Source: a virus
Length of the DNA stretch: 24,380 nucleotides
Virus record (IMG/VR): IMGVR_UViG_3300014491_000016
Coordinates: 1 to 24,380 of that record
Strand: one strand, 5' to 3'
Shown here: in pieces, positions 7,460-14,312 of the stretch
Layout of the letters: the number at the start of each line of letters is the position of its first letter
How positions within the stretch are numbered: the stretch's first letter is position 1
Program-made: the position numbers and the translations under genes
Notes under the pieces: model-generated
Databases searched by the model: none
Told to the model about the DNA's origin: nothing
What the model saw: the letters and a program-made list of their open reading frames with translations, nothing else

Positions 7460-8308
7460 TCAGCCCGTCAATTGCGCGTAGAACGTGAAGCCGATGTTCG
7501 CGTGGGTCGCGTCCGCAGGCGACGGCGCGACGAAGGTGAGTAGGTCCACGCCTGCCAAGAACGCAACATCGTTCGGGAAGCTGACCGCGATGCCCGAGCC
7601 GTTGAACGTGATGGTGCCGATGGGGTTTCCGTTCTTGTTGATCGCGTATACCGCGTTAGCAGTCGCGCCGACGATGTTGTAGAACTTCGAGCCCACGAGC
7701 CCCGCCGGGAGCGTCATGTTGTCCACGGTGCAATACAGCAAGAGCAGTTCGCCCGCTTGCGGCTGCCCCTCAACGAAGATCGCAATGCGAATGGGATCAT
7801 CATGCCACTCGATGGCGAAGTCAGTCCCGGTAACGGACTTGACGAGCTTCTGCCCTTGTGTGCCGCCAGTCGGCAGTGCGTTCGACGGCGACATGAGCAA
7901 GAGCGAATACAAGTTGTGACTAAGGCCGTCCGTGGCGCTCGGCGAGAACGTCGCGCCGCTCGTGTGCGCGATGAGCACGAGGTAGAGGCTGCCGTTATAA
8001 GTGACGGTGTCATACGGCGCGTAGACCGTGATCGCCGTCCACGCACCACGAGGGTTCCACTGCGAAGTCGGGATTGTGAACGGCCCGAGCACGGCGTGGT
8101 TTAACAAGTGAACGTAGAAGGTATTGCTCCCGGTTGGCTGAGAGATATAATCAATACCCGCATCGACCGCCGAGTGATCTTCGAGAGCTTGCACGGCGGA
8201 GAATAGCGTCCAGAAATTGAGATCGATCTGGGTTGCTGACAGATCAGAGCCGTTGCCCCCGCCCCAGCGCGTGCCATCTGCCGTTCGATACGTGAGGGAT
8301 GAAACCAT
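7460..8308 (-). CDS. Tail fibre protein with carbohydrate-binding-like module
   Basis: The product has 282 residues. Residues 1-60 contain TRWGGGNGSDLSATQIDLNF, a phrase typical of phage tail fibre N-termini that dock to the tail. Residues 87-120 read as a small chitin/cellulose-binding-like module (CBM5/12 style): RGAWTAITVYAPYDTVTYNG with aromatics at the expected spacing. PTGGTQGQKLVKSVTG (146-161) is a common fibre linker. The C-terminal third is beta-rich (FNGSGIAVSFPNDVAFLAG). No catalytic residues are visible, so adhesion is more likely than depolymerisation. It is separated by 4 bases from the SPRY-like gene and probably forms part of the same tip structure. The module call is by pattern only. 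Confidence 0.75.
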   Translation of the reverse strand: MVSSLTYRTADGTRWGGGNGSDLSATQIDLNFWTLFSAVQALEDHSAVDAGIDYISQPTGSNTFYVHLLNHAVLGPFTIPTSQWNPRGAWTAITVYAPYDTVTYNGSLYLVLIAHTSGATFSPSATDGLSHNLYSLLLMSPSNALPTGGTQGQKLVKSVTGTDFAIEWHDDPIRIAIFVEGQPQAGELLLLYCTVDNMTLPAGLVGSKFYNIVGATANAVYAINKNGNPIGTITFNGSGIAVSFPNDVAFLAGVDLLTFVAPSPADATHANIGFTFYAQLTG

Positions 8309-8364
8309 GTGCGCGATCCTTTGAGTTTGGAGCTATTAACCATATTTCTCGGTGGTGTCAAGGG

Positions 8365-9957
8365 CTACGGCGACGGCGGCGGGTTGCGGAGCTTGGGGGC
8401 TTCGGGGCTTGTCGTATCCCATTTCAGCGGGTCCAATTGAGCAACGCCGATGAGCGTGGCGTAAGCGGGCAGCGAGAAGCCAACGTTCCCCCAGTTGCCA
8501 GTCCAGAAGCCGGGGTCGAGACCGCCCAAGAATGTGCCGGCGGTCTGCGGCGGATTGACGAGTTCGTTCGGCAGCGGCACATGGAAAGACGTGTCGGGGT
8601 AGCTGTAGTTAGCCGGGCCAGTGCCGTTGCCGAAGCGCTGTATCGACCCACCGGGCCATGTTATATACCACCAAAGGTCCGCAACGGTGATCGCTGCCGC
8701 TGCCATCTCATCGTTCCATGCTTGCGACGTTCCGTTCCAGCAAGCCAGATACGCGAGCGCGACTTGCTTCTGGATTGCGGACGACTGCGCGCCCGCTGTC
8801 CATTTGCCGGTCGGGTTCGGCGGCGGCACGAGCGCAGGCGGTGCGACGCCTGCCAACTGCCAGATGTCCGGGGTGCCGCTCACGCCGGGGATGCAGTAGT
8901 TCGCGTTGAGCCCGTTCGGCGCGCCGCTATCAATGCGGCTATCGGTGAAGTCGAGGACGCCCCAATCCTGCCCGAGCGCGCCGTGCTGGATTGCATCATC
9001 AAGCGACGCGAAGCCAAACTCCGGTAGCGGCGGCCCCGGCGTGTGCCGCCCGATGCTGTCAGCGCTGCCGTTGTCGTATCCCTCAGAAACATTCGGGAGC
9101 CGCTGCCACGTGTAAGACGGGGGTGTCCCGGCGAAGCTACTATCAGCGGGATTGCCGACCCAAATGTATACGCCGTTGTCGGTGTAGAGGCTAAACTCAT
9201 AGGGCTGTTGGACCGGAGTGTATTGATACCACGGTCCGCCCTTCTTGCTCATCCCGCGCGGCCACCATAGAGGCCCGCACGCGATCTTTTGGTCATGCGT
9301 CATCGCGCCCTTACTCGCCGCAGGGAAGAAGGCGTAGACCGATGGGTCGGTGTTCTGCGGAGGAACGACAGCCGTGGTCGTCGGATCGTAGTTCGCTGGC
9401 GTCGTGATACTGTCCGCGCGCCCGGTGTTAGAGCCGTCATCGTATGACGGCATCTCAATGATCATCTCGTCGCCGTTGGTCGTGCGGAAGCACATCGTAT
9501 CGCAACGTTCGACCGTCATGTAGTCGGATGTCTTGTCGGTCGGGTCGCTATAAATTTTCTCATCGTGGACGCGGCGAGTTGAATTAGTCGGGCCTGCGCC
9601 AGTCGTCGTGTTGTAGACGGAGAGGCTGCCGTCATCCGGCAAATTCATGATCCACTCTTTCCCCTGATCATCTTTGAACGCAATCGCGTCCAGCACTTCG
9701 ACATCAACGATCTGGGTTGCGTCCGTGGTACTCGTGATCTGCTTCATGTGCGACCGGCGTGTCGCGTTGAGCGTGGACTTTCCGTTGTTGTCGCCCGTGT
9801 TATCGACGATGTACGGGACAGCTTGCGCGCCGGGCAAGTTGAGGGTCATCTCTTTGCCGCTCTTCGTCTTGAACGAGACAGCGTCGAGCACTTCGATATC
9901 GATGTATCGATTGGTGTCCGTTCCGATGCGAACGATGTGGGTGCGTCGAGTAGCCAT
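8365..9957 (-). CDS. Tail-tip protein with three tandem N-terminal repeats
   Basis: The 530-residue product has three tandem repeats of about 60 residues at 3-42, 66-107 and 127-170. Each starts TRRxH and runs through an (I/V)(D/E)xEVLDAxxF-type strand to GKE-like and NLP endings; the third is most diverged (ERCDTMCF). Residues 200-530 are rich in Trp, Tyr, Pro and Gly, with many short aromatic motifs (WYQYTPVQQPYEF, WWYITWPGG), typical of a compact surface structure. No enzyme motif was found. Its ATG overlaps the stop of the 79-residue gene before it (TAATG), so the two are translated together. A role in the tail tip or fibre network is inferred from position. Confidence 0.8.
   Translation of the reverse strand: MATRRTHIVRIGTDTNRYIDIEVLDAVSFKTKSGKEMTLNLPGAQAVPYIVDNTGDNNGKSTLNATRRSHMKQITSTTDATQIVDVEVLDAIAFKDDQGKEWIMNLPDDGSLSVYNTTTGAGPTNSTRRVHDEKIYSDPTDKTSDYMTVERCDTMCFRTTNGDEMIIEMPSYDDGSNTGRADSITTPANYDPTTTAVVPPQNTDPSVYAFFPAASKGAMTHDQKIACGPLWWPRGMSKKGGPWYQYTPVQQPYEFSLYTDNGVYIWVGNPADSSFAGTPPSYTWQRLPNVSEGYDNGSADSIGRHTPGPPLPEFGFASLDDAIQHGALGQDWGVLDFTDSRIDSGAPNGLNANYCIPGVSGTPDIWQLAGVAPPALVPPPNPTGKWTAGAQSSAIQKQVALAYLACWNGTSQAWNDEMAAAAITVADLWWYITWPGGSIQRFGNGTGPANYSYPDTSFHVPLPNELVNPPQTAGTFLGGLDPGFWTGNWGNVGFSLPAYATLIGVAQLDPLKWDTTSPEAPKLRNPPPSP
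9448..9951 (-). repeat. Three tandem coding repeats of about 60 residues
   Basis: Units at 9832-9951, 9637-9762 and 9448-9579 encode related segments. The period is 61-63 residues including linkers. Shared anchors are TRRxH at the start, EVLDA or ERCDT in the middle, GKE/GDE and a final LP or MP. DNA identity looks low, so the repeats are old. Confidence 0.7.
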
Positions 9958-10196
9958 TATGCGCCTGTCAATTTCCCGGTAGACATATCGAATGAGGTCA
10001 CGGATTTCTCCGTGTGGACAGCGGCCATGTATGAGGTCAGCGTCGCACTCTGGCTGAATGAGAACGTCTTGGTCCCACCGACGAGGCCGATAGCCAACCG
10101 TACCGGCGGCACATTGACCGCGCCGTCAGGGTGGAACGGGGTAGGCCCAACGTCCAGTCCGACGAATGGGCGAATGACGCCTTCAAGTCCGGCCAT
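9957..10196 (-). CDS. Small tail protein, hypothetical
   Basis: The product has 79 residues. It begins MAGLEGVIRPFVGLDVGP and is followed by short beta-strands (VRLAIGLVGGTKTFSFSQS). I chose the start at 10196 because a perfect AGGAGG lies just before it; the longer in-frame form from 10286 would run into the hub gene. It sits between the hub and the repeat protein and shares a TAATG overlap with the latter. It is probably a small component of the tail tip. No family is recognised. Confidence 0.75.
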   Translation of the reverse strand: MAGLEGVIRPFVGLDVGPTPFHPDGAVNVPPVRLAIGLVGGTKTFSFSQSATLTSYMAAVHTEKSVTSFDMSTGKLTGA

Positions 10197-10209
10197 GGTA
10201 TCCTCCTGA

Positions 10210-12765
10210 TTATGGCGAAGACGGTGCTTCGAGATTGATGCCCATCGGCACCACGAGTGGTGAGACGCTGATTGTATACGCGCCATTGAACGGACCGTTG
10301 CCGGCGCATGGTTTGAGCAGACACGTCCATGAGACGGGGTTCGCCGCCATCACGTAAGGGGTATTCGAACTGACGAGGGCCAACTGCTCGCGCGTGACGA
10401 CCCACGCCGTTGTTGGGTCCTGCCCCGTGATCGTTTGGCTCGGGCTCTGGGAGGTTGAAATCGAGCCGCCGACGTTGTTGAGCCATGCCATCGTGCGCGC
10501 AGCGAGATACGACCCTTCGATCGCGACCGTCTGCTCGGCGAGACTGCCGCTGATGACACCGCCGTCGCTGACATCTTCCCAGCGCAACGGAAATTGCAGC
10601 CCGTCGTCGAACGCCTGATAGACCGGCGGAGTATATAGCGTGTCACCGCTGCCGGGATCGACCATCGCACCATCGTAAATCTGGTAGCCTACCTGTGCGT
10701 AGCCCGCCGACGCATACTCCGGCGTGCCGGTGATCTCGGAAATGCTGCCTCCGAAACCGACCGCGCATCCGATTTCGACCTTGCCATAGATTTTGCCGTC
10801 GCCGCCCGCGATGAGCGAATAGCTTGTGACCTTGCCCGTCGCGGCGCCGCCGGGGAACCGGGGATCAAACAGCGTCGCGTTGTGGCGACACGACAGACCC
10901 ACCGCGTACTCGAAGGGGCAGCTCCAGCCGACCGTGACCGCGCGAGCGCGAAAGCGCAACCGAGCGCGAGCGCGGCTGATCAAATACTGCAAGCTCATTT
11001 GGCCCCGAACAGTCGGGAAATAGTTGTTCGCGGTGATGTTGTCCGGCGTACCACCAATCGGGATACCGAGTAGCGCGGGCGACGTACCGAGCACGGTCCA
11101 CGTCACGGAACCATCAGTGATCGTTCCGCCCGTGGCGGTCGAGAAGGCAGGTGGCGCGATGTAGTCAATGATCCTCGGCGCAGGCGTCGGCTCAAGACTG
11201 TACGTCTTCACCGGGATAAACGAGAATTGCGTATAGACATCGTTGGATTTGCCCGCGCCCGTGCAGAGGTAGTATGACGTTTGCCCGGGGACATCCGTGA
11301 AGTCGCCGATGTTATAGTCGAACACCTTGTTCTGCAACAGAATGATTTGCCCAAGCGGAACAAAAGATGCGGGCGACCAATTCGGCGCATTTGTGATTGA
11401 GGTCTCGCCCAAGCTTGCCCACGTAACCGTGTTGTCTGGCGTGATCCCTCCGGGGGTGTCACTGAAGACAGGTTCGACAGGGCCAGCGATACCGGGCACA
11501 ACGCAAATCTGATACGACAGGCCACCCGGGGTCGTCGGGTTGTTCGGGAAGATAATTTGTGCGATGCCGACCGCGCTGTTCTTGAAGTCCGACCATGCGT
11601 CGAGCTGCACAAGCGGCTGACTGACATCTACCGACGACAAGGTCAGCAATTCGGTATGCTGCGCGACGGTCGGAGACGACAGGATACCTTGCGTATCCGC
11701 TGTCATGTCGAACGCGACCAACTCCGAATACTGTCGAGAAGCATCGTAGCGGAGGGTCATGTCGAGCGAGAAATTCCAGAGCGGGATGATCATGCCCGAG
11801 GACTGCATATGCAGCGGGATGTTGAGCGGCGGGTCCGAGAACGGGTCGCAGACGCCGGACTGAAAGTACCCGGTCAGCACGCACGACAAAGGGTTCGGCG
11901 AGAGCAGCGCCGGGCCGCTGGAGGCGTTCGACGCGGAGGCATTCGAACACTGACCCGGGTTCGGGTCGGTGTCCGTCCACGATGAGTTGTAGCTCGTGGT
12001 CGGCGTCGCGCCGACAAGGAACGTGTCCGTGACAAAGCTCGTCTCGCATTTATACCCGCCGCCAATGCTCGCGCCCGGCTTCGGCCAGTCACTTTCGAGC
12101 GTCTCCCCGGTATAGCTGGAGATGTTGACCGTAGGCACGGTGAAGAAGCCCGACGTGCGCTGGGTCCAGTTGACCGTCGCTTCGACGCGAATGTTCGTGA
12201 GCGGGGCCTGCCCGAGCTGCAACGAGACGCTGTTATAGAACGCCATGCCTTCGGTGAACTCGATATTGCCGTCTTCGCCGACAAGGATGTCAGACGCGGT
12301 GATGGCGAGCGACGTGCGATCGATATGCCAAAGCGCCGACCAACCTTCGAGGATCGTATCCGGGTCGTCTCGCTTGTTCGTTTCAACGAAGATCGGATCG
12401 TAGAACGGAGATGTCTTCATGGTTTCGGCGAGCGCCTGCTTGTTCTCAATGAACTGAGACGAGCGCGCGATAAACTGGAGAGTGACCTTCTCCTGAAACA
12501 GCGACGTGGGCACGCCAACGAGCACGCCAAAGAACAGCGGGATCACTCCGCTTGCGCTCTGCCAGCCAAGCCATCCCCACACTCTGCGGCCGGGCGCGAG
12601 CAGCCCGATACGCGGGTTCTCGACGATCAGCTCCAGCGTCGGGACCTGTCCCTCATCGTGCTTGATCGCGAACGAAAACACGTTCTCGTCGAACACGTTC
12701 ATCGTGTTCGGATCGAACGTGGTCTCGGTCTCGTTCGCCCAATACCAAGTGAAAGGCAATGTCAT
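10210..12765 (-). CDS. Large tail hub/tip protein
   Basis: The product has 851 residues. The N-terminal 130 residues (FSFAIKHDEGQVPTLELIVE, then GRRVWGWLG and LFFGVLVGVP) look like the first domain of phage tail hub proteins, the gp27/Tal type that closes the tail tube. Residues about 600-680 hold SCRHNATLFDPRFPGG with ATGKVTSYSL and KIYGKVEIGCAVG, a phrase found in hub proteins of many proteobacterial siphophages. A central insertion (about 200-560) with several cysteines is probably one or more carbohydrate-binding or Ig-like decorations. The start at 12765 is chosen for the ATGA overlap with the HNH gene and the AGGG before it. It should form the platform on which the fibre proteins encoded downstream assemble. 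Confidence 0.78.
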   Translation of the reverse strand: MTLPFTWYWANETETTFDPNTMNVFDENVFSFAIKHDEGQVPTLELIVENPRIGLLAPGRRVWGWLGWQSASGVIPLFFGVLVGVPTSLFQEKVTLQFIARSSQFIENKQALAETMKTSPFYDPIFVETNKRDDPDTILEGWSALWHIDRTSLAITASDILVGEDGNIEFTEGMAFYNSVSLQLGQAPLTNIRVEATVNWTQRTSGFFTVPTVNISSYTGETLESDWPKPGASIGGGYKCETSFVTDTFLVGATPTTSYNSSWTDTDPNPGQCSNASASNASSGPALLSPNPLSCVLTGYFQSGVCDPFSDPPLNIPLHMQSSGMIIPLWNFSLDMTLRYDASRQYSELVAFDMTADTQGILSSPTVAQHTELLTLSSVDVSQPLVQLDAWSDFKNSAVGIAQIIFPNNPTTPGGLSYQICVVPGIAGPVEPVFSDTPGGITPDNTVTWASLGETSITNAPNWSPASFVPLGQIILLQNKVFDYNIGDFTDVPGQTSYYLCTGAGKSNDVYTQFSFIPVKTYSLEPTPAPRIIDYIAPPAFSTATGGTITDGSVTWTVLGTSPALLGIPIGGTPDNITANNYFPTVRGQMSLQYLISRARARLRFRARAVTVGWSCPFEYAVGLSCRHNATLFDPRFPGGAATGKVTSYSLIAGGDGKIYGKVEIGCAVGFGGSISEITGTPEYASAGYAQVGYQIYDGAMVDPGSGDTLYTPPVYQAFDDGLQFPLRWEDVSDGGVISGSLAEQTVAIEGSYLAARTMAWLNNVGGSISTSQSPSQTITGQDPTTAWVVTREQLALVSSNTPYVMAANPVSWTCLLKPCAGNGPFNGAYTISVSPLVVPMGINLEAPSSP

Positions 12766-13223
12766 TTGGATAGCCCTACAGTAGCGTGCCACTCACGGTG
12801 ATCTGCGCTAAACTTTATCCCAGCGCACTTCGGCCCCAGCCCTTGAAGATTGTCCAACCTATTTGGTCCTTGTTTCCAGAGCGCGATTACATGATCGAAC
12901 TCTGTGATTGGCTCCCAGCCACAAGTGCATGTGTTGTTCTGACGACGACGAACAGCTTCAAGCTCTCCGCCTCCCAGTACACCCTCGCATCTAAATTTGC
13001 GAGCCCGTGCGTTATATTGACGGGCTTTTGTCTCATCCGCAAACGCCGGACTTGCGGCGTACCGGGCGTTGTTACGCTTGAGCACGTCTTCCCGATTGCA
13101 CTCGGCGCATGTTCGATTTGCCGTGAGCCGGTCGCAGATATGTCCACGAGCGCACTTCTCGCCAGTGTAATACCGAGAGAAACCGGAGGCCCGTGCTCTA
13201 TCCAATGTAAGGGGGAGCGTCAT
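12762..13223 (-). CDS. HNH endonuclease, free-standing in the tail operon
   Basis: The product has 153 residues. The N-terminal zinc-finger-like part YYTGEKCARGHICDR, followed by CAECNRE, gives four Cys/His ligands (C24, H28 or C30, C39, C42). The core has CTCGW (99-103), Asp110-His111 (DHVIALW), NRLDNLQGL (121-129) and KCAGIK (132-137). This is the HNH ββα-metal nuclease layout of homing endonucleases. The residue after C133, usually His or Asn, is Ala134, so activity is uncertain. Its start overlaps the previous stop (TGATG) and its stop overlaps the hub ATG (ATGA), so it has been fitted exactly into the operon. No intron or intein is evident around it. It may cut intron-less relatives at this locus, or have a structural or recombination role. 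Confidence 0.85.
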   Translation of the reverse strand: MTLPLTLDRARASGFSRYYTGEKCARGHICDRLTANRTCAECNREDVLKRNNARYAASPAFADETKARQYNARARKFRCEGVLGGGELEAVRRRQNNTCTCGWEPITEFDHVIALWKQGPNRLDNLQGLGPKCAGIKFSADHREWHATVGLSK

Positions 13224-13690
13224 CAGACTTCCTCAAGGTCGAGTGTCCACCCGATAACGCACTTCCATTCGTCAAAGTGCGTCTCGACAGTCTTCACCAT
13301 CATCGTAAGCTCGGGACGATAGAAGGTGTATGCTCCAGCAACATATTCCGATCCCGAGACCGGCGCCCGATTGGGGAGACCCGGAGTGCCCGTCAGGAAT
13401 GCAAGACCGACCGCACACTGCACGGTCACCGTCATCCCGGGCATGACGCCGTCGAGCGGGGGCGCGTCGGTGTCAGAAGGCGACGTAATTTTCGAGGCGT
13501 ATTTGCGAAACTGCGGAGCCGAGATATCGATCAGCGTGCCGTTGATCGTGCGCTCTTGCTGCGTTGCCTCGCTGATCACTTCGAGCGTCTGACTGAGGCC
13601 GCGCGCCTGATACAGCATGTTGCCGAACGACGAAATCGTCAGAAGCGTATCGGCGTTCGCCGGGAGAATGTTTTCAAATCCGCCACTCAT
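13223..13690 (-). CDS. Small tail protein, hypothetical
   Basis: The product has 155 residues, begins MSGGFENILPANADTLL, and is dominated by beta-strands (GMTVTVQCAVGLAFLTG at about 84-100; YRPELTMMVKTVETHF). There is no enzyme motif and no membrane segment. The gene lies between the ART-like gene and the HNH gene, in the slot where siphophages encode small proteins linking the tape measure end to the hub (distal tail components). That role is inferred from order only. Start and stop overlaps with neighbours suggest tight co-expression. Confidence 0.75.
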   Translation of the reverse strand: MSGGFENILPANADTLLTISSFGNMLYQARGLSQTLEVISEATQQERTINGTLIDISAPQFRKYASKITSPSDTDAPPLDGVMPGMTVTVQCAVGLAFLTGTPGLPNRAPVSGSEYVAGAYTFYRPELTMMVKTVETHFDEWKCVIGWTLDLEEV

Positions 13691-13696
13691 TTTTCG

Positions 13697-14311
13697 TTAT
13701 CCCATGAAGCCGCTAAGATGAGCGCGGCTTGGCACAACAGCCGAGATGCTGCCCGTGTCCTCGCCCTCATTTTTGTAATAGAACCCGTTCTTGCCGTTGC
13801 CTTTGGTCTGTTGCGCGTTCGCAAGCCGGTTAGCCGTCGTATCGCTATACGGAGTGCTCGGCGTGTTTTTCATCGCGCCGGATATTTGGTACGAGCGGAC
13901 GGCAGGTTTCAAGTCCATCGTCATCGGGGTCTGCTCACGCCCCATTTTCGGGACTTCTTTTCGTTCGGTCGGGTAGTAGTCTTTCCTCGGAACGTCATCG
14001 CCGCAGTTGTGGCCAGTCGCCGGATATTTGTTGTAATACGTTTTGTCCCCGCGCTCGATTGCTTCGAGCGTGTCTTTCCCGGCGAGCAGCGTCTTCCCGT
14101 ATTCCCGATTGCCGCTCCAGCCGTGAAGATCGGCAGGAACTCCGATGCGGGCTTCGAGTGCCATGCGCGCGGCTGCCGCCGTGCCGAGATGAATTTGCCC
14201 CGTAGCACCCGGAACGCCGGTCGGCGAGCCGTGATACCAAACGGGCAGATGATTGCCCGCGAGGGTCTGACCTTGTGGGTTGCTGCCGTGCCCGAGCGCG
14301 TCCTTTGGCAT
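13697..14311 (-). CDS. Putative ADP-ribosyltransferase-like phage protein
   Basis: The product has 204 residues. The N-terminal VWYHGSPTG (24-32) and QIHLGTAAAARMALEARIG (39-57) match the start of polyvalent ADP-ribosyltransferase-like domains, where YHGT/S binds NAD and is followed by (I/V)HxGT. The end has NGFYYKNEGEDTGSISAVV (about 175-193), resembling the last strands of the same fold (YxNxxEDxGSxSYIV). The middle (70-165) is polar and unlike any domain I know. The gene follows the tape measure stop by one base, so the protein may be part of the tail or carried in it, as T4 Alt is in the head. The fold call is from short motifs only; a plain tail protein with chance resemblance remains possible. 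Confidence 0.5.
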   Translation of the reverse strand: MPKDALGHGSNPQGQTLAGNHLPVWYHGSPTGVPGATGQIHLGTAAAARMALEARIGVPADLHGWSGNREYGKTLLAGKDTLEAIERGDKTYYNKYPATGHNCGDDVPRKDYYPTERKEVPKMGREQTPMTMDLKPAVRSYQISGAMKNTPSTPYSDTTANRLANAQQTKGNGKNGFYYKNEGEDTGSISAVVPSRAHLSGFMG

Positions 14312-14312
14312 G

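Noticed and set aside
12762-13223. HNH gene as part of a group I intron or an intein
   Set aside because: Both neighbouring genes are complete and separate, and the HNH gene overlaps them by single bases, leaving no room for intron RNA or intein splice blocks.
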